A stretch of 64,000 bases of DNA from an uncultured Psychrobacter sp. (GCF_947500265.1 NZ_CANMRN010000005.1:62001-126000); one strand, 5' to 3'. Shown: positions 1 to 9,494, counted from the first letter of the stretch. Program-made: numbers and translations. The notes: generated from the sequence alone by a model not told the origin.

Positions 1-168
1 ATTACCAAAGCCGTCCTTTTGGTTGGTCGCCACTTTAGGGAGCATCACATCCCATTTATGAATGGTCTGATGCGGCATTTGCATGGGGGTCATGCGTATA
101 TACTGTACACTGCGCTGTGCCAGCTCATCGTAATAATAGTTGGTTTGGTGACTGATTTGAAGTTTCAT
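1..168 (-). CDS. Transglutaminase-like protein, N-terminal fragment (cut by window edge)
   Basis: The minus strand reads from an ATG at 168 without a stop to the window edge (56 codons), beginning MKLQISHQTNYYYDELA. An AAGGA ribosome site lies about seven bases upstream. This beta-strand-rich start (HxTxYxYd) is typical of the N-terminal domain of bacterial transglutaminase-like proteins. Such genes usually sit beside circularly permuted ATP-grasp and alpha-E genes, exactly as here, with the ATP-grasp/alpha-E fusion just upstream on the same strand. The catalytic Cys-His-Asp core lies outside the window, so the call rests on the start and the neighbour. The two genes probably form one operon for a peptide-ligase or peptide-modification pathway of unknown product. 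Confidence 0.7.
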   Translation of the reverse strand, partial: MKLQISHQTNYYYDELAQRSVQYIRMTPMQMPHQTIHKWDVMLPKVATNQKDGFGN

Positions 169-254
169 GGCATTTTCCTTATAGCATCTTTCTATTTTCT
201 GTTTATTCCATATGTCTCATGAGCCGTTGTTATTGGTTTTTGGCTAGACACCTT

Positions 255-2612
255 CTATACACCTTGACGCAATATGAGATTGAACTCCTTGCTAATCAGC
301 GCAAAATCACTAAATTTCTTTGACCTGATCATCTGGTTGGTCAAGCGGATAAGCTCACGCCAGCGCGTATTCTCCGGCAACTCATTAATCCAGTGTCTGA
401 ATTCAAAACTGATCTCTGTTGAATCCTCTCCCAACAAGACGGCACGCTCAAGCTGCTCAAAGTGACGACCTAATTGCCAAAAGCAAGTCACTGTCGGATT
501 TTCTTGTTTCATCGCAGCGTTACACGCATGTAGCTGCAAGGTCGCCGCTCGATACGTGCCAGCACTCGATAAACGCTTGATCAAGTTATATAACTCAGCA
601 GTATCTTTACCAATGACACCTTTGGCCTCTTGGACATTGTCCTCAATCGATTGCACGATATTGGGTATGATGTTTTGTTCCAAATCAGCCATCATTTGTG
701 CTTTCATGGTGGTCAGTGACACTTCACCATCAACGGCAAACCCTAAGTGACTAATTAGATGTCTGATCTGTGATTTCTTGAGATCGCCTTTGATGAGTTG
801 TTTCATAACATCGTCGTAGTAATACAGACGCTCACTATATCGGCCTAGCCATATTAAGTGACTGGCGGTAGAGAGTAGCAGTATCATGGGCGCATCATCT
901 AAACTCTCGTAACCTGTTTCTAAGGGCTGGACGCGATCATAGTAGTTCGCGTGCCCTGAAGCATTGACACCTATTGATGATAAAGGCGAGCACTTGTCGG
1001 TTTGCTGGCTGTCTAAATCGCTGTCGTCAATAATCCAAGTATCTTTAATACCGCCGCCTTGTGATGAATTGACGACTAAAGAGCCTTCAACCATGGCTAC
1101 TCGTGTCAGACCACCGGGTACAATATCTACCGAGCCATCGCCGTGACTTAGGATAAAGGGACGCAAGTCAATATGACGCGGTGCGATACCATCGCTTACG
1201 GCAGTAGGGTTGGTAGATAGTGAGATGGTCGGTTGGGCAATAAAGCCGGCGGGATTTTCAAGCAAGCGCAGGCGATATTCTTCGATTTCTTTTTTGGTCG
1301 ACGTTGGACCAATAAGCATCCCGTAGCCGCCTGAGCCTTGCGTTTCTTTTACCACCAGCTTGTCTAGATTGTCGAGCACATATTTGAGCTCGTCAGGCTT
1401 ACGGCACTGGTATGTCTCGATATTAGGTAGGATAGGCTCTTCATTTAAGTAGAATTTAATCATATCCGGTACAAAAGGATATAAACTTTTATCATCGGCC
1501 ACGCCCGTACCTGGGGCGTTAACAATCACCACATTGCCAGCACGATAAGCACTCATTAGCCCTGATACACCCAATATGGAGTCAGATTTAAAGGCTAACG
1601 GATCAATATATGGATCATCAATGCGGCGGTAGATCACATCGACTTGTACCTTGCCGCGTATGCCTTGCATATAGACTTTGCTGTCCTCAACGACCAAATC
1701 ATAACCATGGACGAGTGGCACATTCATCTCATGCGCTAAGAAGGCATGCTCATAATAGGCACTATTAAAGCGACCTGGCGTTAAAATGACGACTTGTGGA
1801 TCATATTTGGATGTTGAGCTGGCAAGACAGGCTTTGAGACGGGTGGGATAATCACTGATGCCCATAATAGGCGTTTCAGTAAATATGTCAGCTAATAGTG
1901 TCTCTGATATATTGCGACTCTCAAGCATATATGAGACACCTGATGGGGTACGCAGGTTATCCTCTAACACACAAAATTTACCTGTCTCGTCTCGAATCAA
2001 ATCAATACCGCTGATGTGAGAGTAGATAGGTTTGTCGAGCTCAATGCCCATCATCCATGGCTCATAGCAGCCACTGGCATAGACGTAGCTGGCAGGGACA
2101 ATATCGGCCTTCATGATGGCTTGGTCATGGTAGATATCATGTAAGAATGCATTGAGAGCAGTGATACGCTGTTTACAGCCTGCTTCTATTTGTTTCCATT
2201 CGCTCGCGGCAATAATGCGTGGAATGATATCAAACGGAATCATACGCTCGATGTTTTTGGCATCGCTATAGACGGTAAAGGTGACCCCTTTACGGTAAAA
2301 GATATTTTCTGCTTGTTCGTTTAGATAATTGAGGGCATCCATGTTGATGTTATCAAGCCAATGGCCAACAGCTTGTGCCACTGGGCGATACTTACCCTTA
2401 CTTATCTGCAATTCATCGAAACTTTGTGGTTTTTGCTCAGGTTTTTCTGAAGTTTCTTTTCTTAAGGTATCTTCGATCGGTGTTGACGCGGGACTTTTAG
2501 TATTATCATTGGGCACTTTGATGGATTGACTCTGACTCTGGCTCTGATTTGCAGATTTTTCTTTGTCTGGGTTTCCATCCTTAGGCTGACTTTGAGATGC
2601 TGTTTTATTCAT
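255..2612 (-). CDS. Circularly permuted ATP-grasp / alpha-E domain fusion protein
   Basis: A 785-residue protein. Residues 1-80 are a low-complexity Q/S/K-rich tail. Residues about 85-530 match the circularly permuted type 2 ATP-grasp (DUF404/DUF407) family, with segments such as CVLEDNLRTPSGVSYMLE, RRIDDPYIDPLAF and VVKETQGSGGYGMLIGP. Residues about 560-785 match the helical alpha-E domain (DUF403; LLLSTASHLIWLGRYSERL). In many bacteria these are two separate genes, so this is a natural fusion. Known comparative genomics places the family with transglutaminases in amidoligase-type peptide modification; the substrate is unknown. The ATG at 2612 has a GAGGT ribosome site. The Q/S repeat near the start looks disordered and is unlikely to be catalytic. 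Confidence 0.85.
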   Translation of the reverse strand: MNKTASQSQPKDGNPDKEKSANQSQSQSQSIKVPNDNTKSPASTPIEDTLRKETSEKPEQKPQSFDELQISKGKYRPVAQAVGHWLDNINMDALNYLNEQAENIFYRKGVTFTVYSDAKNIERMIPFDIIPRIIAASEWKQIEAGCKQRITALNAFLHDIYHDQAIMKADIVPASYVYASGCYEPWMMGIELDKPIYSHISGIDLIRDETGKFCVLEDNLRTPSGVSYMLESRNISETLLADIFTETPIMGISDYPTRLKACLASSTSKYDPQVVILTPGRFNSAYYEHAFLAHEMNVPLVHGYDLVVEDSKVYMQGIRGKVQVDVIYRRIDDPYIDPLAFKSDSILGVSGLMSAYRAGNVVIVNAPGTGVADDKSLYPFVPDMIKFYLNEEPILPNIETYQCRKPDELKYVLDNLDKLVVKETQGSGGYGMLIGPTSTKKEIEEYRLRLLENPAGFIAQPTISLSTNPTAVSDGIAPRHIDLRPFILSHGDGSVDIVPGGLTRVAMVEGSLVVNSSQGGGIKDTWIIDDSDLDSQQTDKCSPLSSIGVNASGHANYYDRVQPLETGYESLDDAPMILLLSTASHLIWLGRYSERLYYYDDVMKQLIKGDLKKSQIRHLISHLGFAVDGEVSLTTMKAQMMADLEQNIIPNIVQSIEDNVQEAKGVIGKDTAELYNLIKRLSSAGTYRAATLQLHACNAAMKQENPTVTCFWQLGRHFEQLERAVLLGEDSTEISFEFRHWINELPENTRWRELIRLTNQMIRSKKFSDFALISKEFNLILRQGV

Positions 2613-2833
2613 AAATACCTCACGTATCCTTAGTAAAGTTATACTTTATGATGAATACACTGTCTATGCTAAGTAGAGTAGCACTTGTACTGCGCCCAAC
2701 AGGTAGTCTATCTCCTGTATGGACTATACAACGGTTAATGAGCAATATACAACAAGAGTTAAATAATAGATTTTTAAAAACCTGAAGCTAATTCTAATAA
2801 GTTTAACTCAATAGAAACAGGAGGAGAGAAGAC

Positions 2834-3472
2834 ATGAAGCCACGTAGTAGGTTTTTAATGCTGGCAGGTATAGGGTTGTCAGCGACTATCAGTGTGACTG
2901 GCTGTGGTAGCGAACCGACACAGACGGCCTTACCCGCTGGTAGCACAGTGGTCGCACTTGGTGACTCCCTAACCTATGGTTACGGCGCAAATCCTAAAAC
3001 AACGTACCCTACGGTGCTAGCAGAGCTAAGCAAATGGAACGTCGTTAATGCAGGTGTCAATGGTGATACTTCTGCAGATGTGCTTACTCGAGTGAATGAG
3101 ATCACTGAGCAAAACCCAGATTTGGTCTTACTGGGTGTGGGTGGTAATGATGTATTACAGCGCATTTCGCCTGATACGACGCGGGCTAATATCATCGCGA
3201 CTATAGACACTTTGCAATCCAACAATATTGATGTTGTCCTAATCGCGGAGCCGTATTTCAGTACTAGTGCTTTGTTTGGTAAGGTAAGTGATAATCCACT
3301 GTATGAAGATATTGCGGAAGCTGAAGGCATACCTTTGTATTCTGATGGCTGGTCCACTGTACTGTCAGATGATGCATTGAAATCTGATAAAATTCATGCC
3401 CATGCGGTAGGCTACAGACAGTTCGCTGAAGGGTTGCATGATTATCTAAAAGACGAAGGGTGGGTACGCTAA
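2834..3472 (+). CDS. SGNH/GDSL-family esterase lipoprotein (TesA/arylesterase-like)
   Basis: A 212-residue secreted hydrolase. The start looks like a lipoprotein signal ending in VTGC, so the protein is probably anchored in the outer or inner membrane facing the periplasm. All SGNH blocks are visible: GDSLTYGYGA (nucleophile Ser, block I), GVNGDTSAD (Gly, block II), GVGGNDVLQ (Asn, block III) and DKIHAHAVGY (Asp and His, block V). The length fits TesA-like acyl-CoA thioesterase/lysophospholipase/arylesterases; the exact substrate cannot be read from sequence. A strong AGGAGG site lies about nine bases before the ATG. It is transcribed away from the ATP-grasp gene, and the 220-base gap between them must hold both promoters. 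Confidence 0.85.
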   Translation: MKPRSRFLMLAGIGLSATISVTGCGSEPTQTALPAGSTVVALGDSLTYGYGANPKTTYPTVLAELSKWNVVNAGVNGDTSADVLTRVNEITEQNPDLVLLGVGGNDVLQRISPDTTRANIIATIDTLQSNNIDVVLIAEPYFSTSALFGKVSDNPLYEDIAEAEGIPLYSDGWSTVLSDDALKSDKIHAHAVGYRQFAEGLHDYLKDEGWVR

Positions 3473-3550
3473 ACCGAAATGTAAACCACAGTTTTTAAGC
3501 TTAAAGATTATGAGTAGAGCGTATGTCTGTAGTCAGTGTATAAAGCACAA

Positions 3551-3589
3551 AAAAAGCAGAGAGCTGATTGACTAGGCTCTCTACTTTTT
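3551..3589. terminator. Bidirectional intrinsic terminator between convergent genes
   Basis: A 14-bp stem with one mismatch: AAAAAGCAGAGAGC pairs with the GCTCTCTACTTTTT arm around an 11-base loop. It has A-tract and T-tract flanks, so it can serve the esterase gene on the plus strand and the DUF2855 gene on the minus strand. Confidence 0.8.
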
Positions 3590-3632
3590 ATTTTCATTTT
3601 GCTAATGACAAATAGTCGATAAATTTAATAGC

Positions 3633-4733
3633 CTAGTCTTTTTCATTGTCACCCATGACGACTACCAAACCTTCATCAGCAGCTATCTTACCTTCGCAGA
3701 TATCTTTATAAACCTCTAGTAAGCCATTGACTCCATCAAGCTCTTGAATCTTTAACCACGCACTAGTTTTTGCGGTGCTATTCATGATGTAGTGCATAGA
3801 GCGTTTATTGAACTCTTCAGGGCCCCATTCTTTCATACGTTGCTGTACATGGCTTGGTGCAAAAAACTGCTGGCTACGTTCTTGAATGATACCTTCGGTA
3901 TGACGTGGTTCGTCCCAGTGCGTAAGGCCGACATTGCTGGTATAGCGCATGTTATCGCCTAAGTGTCTATGTAGACGGCTAAGCACGTCAGTATTGGCCG
4001 ACATATCGACAATAACCGTTGGCTTACTTGCATCAATCTGCTCTAGGGTGTCATAGCTCAATACACTGTTATAAGCGTCAATTGACTTAACAAAACCTAC
4101 ATGACGGTTTGATGTGAGACCGATAACGTACGGTGCATCCTTATCATCAACTAAGCCGTATGCTAAGCCAATACTGGTCTTACTAGAGGCACTAATAATC
4201 ACTACTTGCTCTGCACCAAACCAGTCATTACTCTTCAATAGGTCATATAAACAGAATGAGGTCAGGTGCAATACGAACAACAGCATGTGCTGATCGTCAT
4301 GAGCGCGATCATAGCCCCGTTCATGGTTAACGCGCTGATATAGGTTATAACCGGGTGGTAGCTCGGCACGATGGACACTACCATCTAGTAAGCTGGTTTG
4401 GGTGACTCGCTTGGGTGTTATGATTAATTCATTGGCGGGCGGGAAGTAACCGAATAAGCGCTCACCAACCGGTAGTGCATCGCTATTTGATTCGATCACA
4501 TCGCCAAATCCCCAGACTGGAATGATGCCCCATTTTTCAGGCTCGTCACCATTTGGCGGAAAAAACTGCCAATAGCGTAATTGGTCACCCATGACTGCAT
4601 AAGTAATATTATTTGCAGTAAAAGCAAAGCGATCGACTTTTACACGTACTTCGCCATCATCTAGAGTGTGTACAGGCGTCTCTTGCAGGCGAGCTTGGGT
4701 TAGGTTTGCTTTATTGGTCTGAAATTCTTGCAT
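3633..4733 (-). CDS. DUF2855 family protein (MDR-like fold)
   Basis: A 366-residue protein matching DUF2855. The start (GEVRVKVDRFAFTANNITYA) looks like the GroES-like part of medium-chain dehydrogenases. A central segment (VVIISASSKTSIGLAYGL) resembles a degenerate dinucleotide-binding turn, lacking the classical GxGxxG. No catalytic zinc ligands of alcohol dehydrogenases are evident. The ATG at 4733 has AAGGGA six bases upstream. It follows the FAD oxidoreductase gene by 33 bases on the same strand, so the two form an operon under the divergent TetR repressor. The shared function is unknown; joint oxidation or detoxification of a small molecule is an inference. Confidence 0.75.
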   Translation of the reverse strand: MQEFQTNKANLTQARLQETPVHTLDDGEVRVKVDRFAFTANNITYAVMGDQLRYWQFFPPNGDEPEKWGIIPVWGFGDVIESNSDALPVGERLFGYFPPANELIITPKRVTQTSLLDGSVHRAELPPGYNLYQRVNHERGYDRAHDDQHMLLFVLHLTSFCLYDLLKSNDWFGAEQVVIISASSKTSIGLAYGLVDDKDAPYVIGLTSNRHVGFVKSIDAYNSVLSYDTLEQIDASKPTVIVDMSANTDVLSRLHRHLGDNMRYTSNVGLTHWDEPRHTEGIIQERSQQFFAPSHVQQRMKEWGPEEFNKRSMHYIMNSTAKTSAWLKIQELDGVNGLLEVYKDICEGKIAADEGLVVVMGDNEKD

Positions 4734-4766
4734 GGTTATTCCCTTTTTTATTTTATAGTTGTCGGA

Positions 4767-6206
4767 TTAAGCATTAGCAGTTTTGGCTTGACGCGCTGCC
4801 GTAATTTGCATGACTTCGCCCATGAGCTTAGGCATGTTTGCAGCGGCTTTTGGTCCTGCTTCTTTTAAGCGCTTAAGAATAGCCAGCTCTTCAGGCGGGG
4901 TGTCTTCGCTGACACGTACTAATTTGGTGAAGCCATCTAAGCGATTATTAATCATCCATTCACGTAGCGCAGACTCTTTTGACCAACGCATTTGATTCTG
5001 CATTTGTTTAACAAGCCCAACTAAAAAGTCCGTATCATGATTTGGGATTGGCACCACTTGGCATAACTCGTTTTTGACAGTTTCGTCATCGTAATTGGCC
5101 TCGATGTGGGCGATAAATGCGGCACTGAACACAGGCTGATAGGTACGTACGGTTTGCACCACCACAGTATCACCTTTGAACACATCGTACGTCTCTGTCA
5201 CTGGTACTGCCCGTGCAGAGCAGTCGATATGCATAGTGTTGGGGGTGGTAGAAATACTGTCCTCACCAAAATAAATTTTGTCAGTATCTAAGCGGGTCAC
5301 GCGCCCTTTACGTACAATGTTTTTAACACGGCGTAATTGCTTAAGCTCTTCACTACTAATGGTAGCGCCATGGAACATTTGCGGGCGTACATTTGGATCA
5401 ATACGCATTAATACGCCGCCTTTTTCTAATCGATTAAAAAGGTCTTCGATGTTTTTAGCTTCAGCAATCGCTTCTGCTTGAGTAGCCTGTGCTCCAATAG
5501 TATGGGTGAAAAAATCACGAGAGGGTTGGGTGTTTTTACGATCGATCAGCCAAGCATCTCTTGGCATAATCCATGTGATATGGTCTGGATCAATTTGGTT
5601 TTCTAGTAGCCATAAAACCGCATCTATACCTGTTTTTCCGCCGCCTATAATGACGTAACCATCACGGGGTTTGGTTAGACTCGGCAAGTCATTTAACGGG
5701 CCAAACTTAACACCTTTAGCAATCTCGAAGTTTGGGGTATGGGTTGCTGGTACTGAGGTTTTAAAATAAGTACCATCAATTATTTTCTTGTTGATCTTAA
5801 CCTCATAGCTGGTATCAGACAGCAACGATGAAAACTTGCCGTCGCCTTGGTACTCACACATCGGGAAGTATTTCACGCGGCCACTTGGTAAAAACGTATG
5901 CTTCATGACTTTATCAAAGTACGCCATGACTTCTGCGCCTGACGCCAACTCAGACAAGCCTTTATTTAAACCAATTTTATCAATCGTACCGCCGCAAAGC
6001 TCACGTGAGCTAACGCCATAAAAAGATGACGGCTGATGTAAGGTGACAAATGAATAGGCATCGTTCCAATGACCACCTGGCTTATGATGTTTATCGACGA
6101 TAATAATATTAGCATCAGTTTCTGTGAGCAGCACATCGGCAAAAGCCATACCCACCGCGCCACTACCAATGATTAGATAATCCGTTTCTAGCTGTTGAAT
6201 ACTCAT
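4767..6206 (-). CDS. NAD(P)/FAD-dependent monooxygenase-like oxidoreductase
   Basis: A flavoprotein of 479 residues from the ATG at 6206, which has AAGGA five bases upstream; the longer reading to 6248 lacks a ribosome site. It carries an N-terminal FAD Rossmann motif (DYLIIGSGAVGMAFADVL) and a second NAD(P) motif (YVIIGGGKTGIDAVLWL), the layout of flavin monooxygenases and related disulfide-reductase-fold enzymes. Between them is HHKPGGHWNDAYSFVTLHQP, similar to the segment after the FAD site in Baeyer-Villiger-type enzymes. It is the first gene of a two-gene operon with DUF2855, directly opposite a TetR gene with paired palindromic operators. The substrate is unknown. Confidence 0.8.
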   Translation of the reverse strand: MSIQQLETDYLIIGSGAVGMAFADVLLTETDANIIIVDKHHKPGGHWNDAYSFVTLHQPSSFYGVSSRELCGGTIDKIGLNKGLSELASGAEVMAYFDKVMKHTFLPSGRVKYFPMCEYQGDGKFSSLLSDTSYEVKINKKIIDGTYFKTSVPATHTPNFEIAKGVKFGPLNDLPSLTKPRDGYVIIGGGKTGIDAVLWLLENQIDPDHITWIMPRDAWLIDRKNTQPSRDFFTHTIGAQATQAEAIAEAKNIEDLFNRLEKGGVLMRIDPNVRPQMFHGATISSEELKQLRRVKNIVRKGRVTRLDTDKIYFGEDSISTTPNTMHIDCSARAVPVTETYDVFKGDTVVVQTVRTYQPVFSAAFIAHIEANYDDETVKNELCQVVPIPNHDTDFLVGLVKQMQNQMRWSKESALREWMINNRLDGFTKLVRVSEDTPPEELAILKRLKEAGPKAAANMPKLMGEVMQITAARQAKTANA

Positions 6207-6255
6207 AGCGTCCTTACTCTTAAGTTGAGTTTCTATCAATACAATCAATTCATAA

Positions 6256-6299
6256 TTGTTTGTATATAACAGTGTTATATACTAGAATAACACTGTTAT
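6256..6299. promoter_or_regulatory. Divergent promoter with two TetR-type operator palindromes
   Basis: ATAACAGTGTTAT (6266-6278) and its exact reverse complement ATAACACTGTTAT (6287-6299) lie 21 bases apart, centre to centre, and each is itself a near-palindrome. A plausible sigma-70 promoter for the TetR gene overlaps them: TTGTTT at 6256 and TATACT at 6278, with a 16-base spacer. Two turns of DNA between centres would place two repressor dimers on the same face. The site lies between the divergent TetR and flavoprotein genes, so autorepression and control of the operon are likely. Confidence 0.75.
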
Positions 6300-6325
6300 A
6301 ATTGTCAAGACATAGTGAGAATCTA

Positions 6326-6925
6326 ATGGATGCCAGAACCAAAATATTAAACGCCGCATCTGAGCTTTTCTTAGAAGGGGGCGGGGACGCCTTGAGCGTA
6401 CGCGCTATATCCAAGCGGGCAGGACTGTCCACCATCGGTATATACAGTCATTTCCAAGGTAAGCAAGGCATACTAGATGCGCTGTACATAGAAGGATTTA
6501 ATCTCGTCCGTGAAGCCATGGATGTCATTCCAGAGGGTAGAGCAAACAAAGAGCAAGTGCTAGAGGCGTGCCTAGGGTATCTCAATGTAGGCGAGAAATA
6601 TGAGGCGCACTATCGGCTGATTTTTGGGGAATCTGATGCAGGATATCAGCCCTCAATCGAGGCCATTGCAGCAAGAGACAGCGCGTTTTCAAAATTGGTG
6701 CGGGTGGCAGGTTCTTATTTATCAGAAGAGGCTAGCGTGACGCAACGTCGGCAAATAGCGTTAGATATCTGGGCAATCGTACATGGGTACGTCAGTATCA
6801 GTCACCATGTGGTGTTCGCCGATGGACTGGAGCTAGACTGGAAGACGATGGCACTTCGTGTGGTTGAAGTACAGTTGGATGCTATTGATATAACTAATGA
6901 CCTAACTAAAGCTAAGCATCAATAA
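6326..6925 (+). CDS. TetR/AcrR family transcriptional regulator
   Basis: About 199 residues from the ATG at 6326 (MDARTKILNAASELFLEGG); an in-frame TTG at 6302 is possible but falls next to the operator. The N-terminal helix-turn-helix is classical TetR: LSVRAISKRAGLSTIGIYSHF followed by KQGILDALYIEGF. The C-terminal ligand domain (about residues 60-199) is diverged, as usual. It is divergent from the flavoprotein/DUF2855 operon, with two palindromic operators in the intergenic region, so it most likely represses both itself and that operon until an unknown ligand binds. Confidence 0.85.
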   Translation: MDARTKILNAASELFLEGGGDALSVRAISKRAGLSTIGIYSHFQGKQGILDALYIEGFNLVREAMDVIPEGRANKEQVLEACLGYLNVGEKYEAHYRLIFGESDAGYQPSIEAIAARDSAFSKLVRVAGSYLSEEASVTQRRQIALDIWAIVHGYVSISHHVVFADGLELDWKTMALRVVEVQLDAIDITNDLTKAKHQ

Positions 6926-6969
6926 AGCCTTTCCGAACAACCCGGTAAATCAGCAGTATGAAGGTAACA

Positions 6970-8165
6970 ATGAATATTAAACAGCGATTCGTAAGTATTG
7001 CTCACGGATAGGTAACTACATAGGTACATAGCGTTTAAATAATCCATCAGATAACGAAGAAGTACTTACTGCGGCTTTTGGTGAAGAACGCATAGCGCAA
7101 AGAATGCGCAACTACTCACGTATCATTAGCAGATTGATTGTTGAGCAAGCCAATGCTGATATCATCGCATCAACCAAGAGCGCAATCAATCTGCAAAACA
7201 CGATGGGCTTAGCTTTACAGGACAATGCTACCGACTCGCACTTAGCGGTGCTTGAGCGCGCCAATGCTTTGGCATTACATACTTTCGATGATGCGGAGTC
7301 TTTTGATTCTGAGTCGCGTACTCAGGTTTGGGTAGATGGCTCTCAAAGCTACGTGGATGCTGAGGACGCACAAGAAGGCACTCGCGCCAATATTGGTCTA
7401 TATGGCGAATATACCGTACAGCCGAGCTGGCGTGTTGGCGCAGGTATGCAAGCGGCCAATCAAAACAATAACACCGTAGAAAATGGCATTAAAAAAAACA
7501 CAAGCTATGGCATTCAAGCCTATTCTTTATTGGGCGGAAAAGACACGGCTTGGTGGAACACCACATCTCTGAGCTTATCTAAACATGACTTGGACGTTAA
7601 TAGAACCGTCAGGCTAGATGGTAATGACGGCATAAACATTATCAACAATAGCGAACGCGGTGATGCGGATGCCGATGTGTTTAGTGCATACAATGAGCTT
7701 GGCTACAACTTTCTTATCAAGAAAAACGTCGCGCATGGTGCCTTTTTGGGTTTGAATTACAGTGATACAGACATAGGTGGTTATACCAGTGGCAATGCTG
7801 ATTCTCGCACTGCACTAAAGGTTGATAGCACCTCTAGCGAGGCATGGGATTCAGAGCTTGGTTACCAGTTACAGTATGGCTTTGATTTGATGGGCACGCC
7901 TGCCAAACTTCAAAGCAAAATCGCTTACGTGCATGTTATCGACGATGGTTTAACAGACAGTTTATCGACAACGTCTTTAGCTGATGGACAAACGAGAAAC
8001 GTTAGTATTACCCAAACAGATAAAGATGACGACTATGGACGTTTTGAGCTGAGTGTGAGCAACAAGGTTCACAACAATGTCTACGCATATTTAAATGGCG
8101 ATACCACCTTTGCACGTGACGATAAGGACAGCTCAGTACAACTAGGCTTGCAATATCAATTTTAA
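6970..8165 (+). pseudogene. Autotransporter beta-barrel with lost N-terminal passenger (EstA-like remnant)
   Basis: The open frame from 7104 codes for 353 residues that form a linker helix followed by an autotransporter beta-domain. It has alternating aromatic strands and ends in the outer-membrane signature QYQF. The same frame continues upstream with sensible protein (SDNEEVLTAAFGEERIAQRM) back to a stop at 7029-7031, with no start codon or signal peptide, so 7104 is an internal Met. A short reading with ribosome site AAGGT starts at 6970 (MNIKQRFVSIAHG, stop at 7009) and may be the original start, cut off by a deletion of the passenger. The linker style resembles GDSL-esterase autotransporters, but no SGNH block remains. 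It is probably not exported. Confidence 0.6.
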
Positions 8166-8190
8166 ATCTTAATGTATGAATTTCAGACTG

Positions 8191-8226
8191 CGCTGCTCAA
8201 TAATTCATTTATGAGCAGCGTTTTTT
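8191..8226 (+). terminator. Intrinsic terminator after the autotransporter remnant
   Basis: CGCTGCTCA (8191-8199) pairs perfectly with TGAGCAGCG (8212-8220) and is followed by six T residues. The strong hairpin with U-tract suggests the upstream gene was once properly transcribed. Confidence 0.85.
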
Positions 8227-8340
8227 GCTTATGCATGTCAATATATTAATTACAAGTGCGTATTACTGATTGACGCTACAATACTCAGGTATCAGTGATA
8301 TCAATGTGTGCGAAATATTTAAAGAATAGGGGTGGCGTGT

Positions 8341-9084
8341 ATGTTTGGCATCATAAAAGACTGGCGTGAACAGCGTATATTGGACAACAGCGAGTTTACC
8401 CATGCCGATTGGATGCAGGCGGCTGAGCGTATTGTGATACTCGATAGATTGAGTGTTGACGAGATGACACATTTATTTGAGCTAGCAACGTTATTTTTGG
8501 CTGATAAATCTATCACTGGTGCACAAGGTTTTGAGATTACCGATGCTGTCAGACAATCTATTGCACTACAAGCCTGTTTGCCTATCTTGAACTTAGGTCT
8601 TGACTGGTATGCTGGTTGGTCATCCATCATTATTTATCCTGGCTCGTACAAGAGTGCTAGCACCACGGTAGATGAATTTGGTATCGTTCACGAAGGCAGT
8701 CAACACCGTAGTGGAGAAGCATGGCTGCGAGGGCCTGTTATTCTTTCATGGAAAGATGCCAAGCACTCAGGCGAACGTGATGGACACAACGTGGTCATTC
8801 ATGAATTTGTACATAAGCTCGATATGATGAACGGCCGCGCCAATGGTTTTCCACCGATGCAACCTGATATGGATCCTGCAAACTGGACACAGATTATGAG
8901 CCGCGATTTTGAAGATTTTCAAACCCATCGCAAGTCAGGGCTTGATCGTTATGGCGCAACCAATCCTGCAGAATTTTTTGCCGTCCTCAGTGAGGTTTTT
9001 TTTGAAACGCCACAAAAGCTGGTTGATGCTTATTCAGATATTTATGAGATTATGGTGAAATTCTTTCGTCAGACGCCGTTATAA
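8341..9084 (+). CDS. mtfA: Zinc-dependent peptidase, MtfA family (M90)
   Basis: A 247-residue cytosolic metalloprotease of the MtfA/YeeI family. The zinc site HEFVHKLDMMNG (HExxH) lies near residue 155. The downstream FFAVLSEVFFETP, with a conserved Glu, is the third-ligand region of M90 peptidases. In E. coli, MtfA binds the glucose-PTS repressor Mlc and has aminopeptidase activity; whether the partner exists here cannot be seen. The ATG at 8341 is preferred over GTG at 8332 because AGGGG sits eight bases before it. The length fits the family (about 260). Confidence 0.88.
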   Translation: MFGIIKDWREQRILDNSEFTHADWMQAAERIVILDRLSVDEMTHLFELATLFLADKSITGAQGFEITDAVRQSIALQACLPILNLGLDWYAGWSSIIIYPGSYKSASTTVDEFGIVHEGSQHRSGEAWLRGPVILSWKDAKHSGERDGHNVVIHEFVHKLDMMNGRANGFPPMQPDMDPANWTQIMSRDFEDFQTHRKSGLDRYGATNPAEFFAVLSEVFFETPQKLVDAYSDIYEIMVKFFRQTPL

Positions 9085-9158
9085 ATGATATTTATAGAGA
9101 TGGTGATAGTAAGCTGTATTTAAAACAGCATAAGCATATTGGAATTAGGGAAGCTTAG

Positions 9159-9404
9159 GTGATCAACTATAAAAACTTAAGCGAGCTACAACAAGTGCTA
9201 AAATTAATCAAAAAAACCGCACAAAGTCCCGAGCTTAAAACTGACGAAGGACGCGAACTGGTTGAGATTATAAGCCGCTATACGCAGACGTTTGTATGGT
9301 TACAGCGCTATTACGAATATGCTGTCTTTAGAGGGCTAGTAAAAAGTATTGTCATTAAAAGTCATATCAAAAACCATGTAGCACAAGCTGCTATATATAT
9401 TTAA
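9159..9404 (+). CDS. Small conserved-looking hypothetical protein
   Basis: An 81-residue protein from a GTG start with AGGGAAG upstream. It is mostly helical and charged (LQQVLKLIKKTAQSPELKT, then RYTQTFVWLQRYYEYAVFRG). It has no signal peptide, membrane segment or known motif that I recognise. It follows mtfA by 75 bases on the same strand and may be co-transcribed. Its stop codon lies inside a perfect 12-bp hairpin. Confidence 0.5.
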   Translation: MINYKNLSELQQVLKLIKKTAQSPELKTDEGRELVEIISRYTQTFVWLQRYYEYAVFRGLVKSIVIKSHIKNHVAQAAIYI

Positions 9405-9420
9405 TTGAATATATATAGCA
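9389..9420. terminator. AT-rich 12-bp hairpin over the stop codon
   Basis: TGCTATATATAT (9389-9400) and ATATATATAGCA (9409-9420) pair perfectly around an eight-base loop that contains the TAA stop. It lies between convergent genes. There is no clear T-tract and the stem is AT-rich, so it is a weak terminator or an RNA-end stabilising element. Confidence 0.5.
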
Positions 9421-9494
9421 TTTATAACCAGATAGAGTAGGTTGTCAATTTAAACAAGTCTTATAGAAGTTGTCGGGTAATCGTTTTCTACGCC

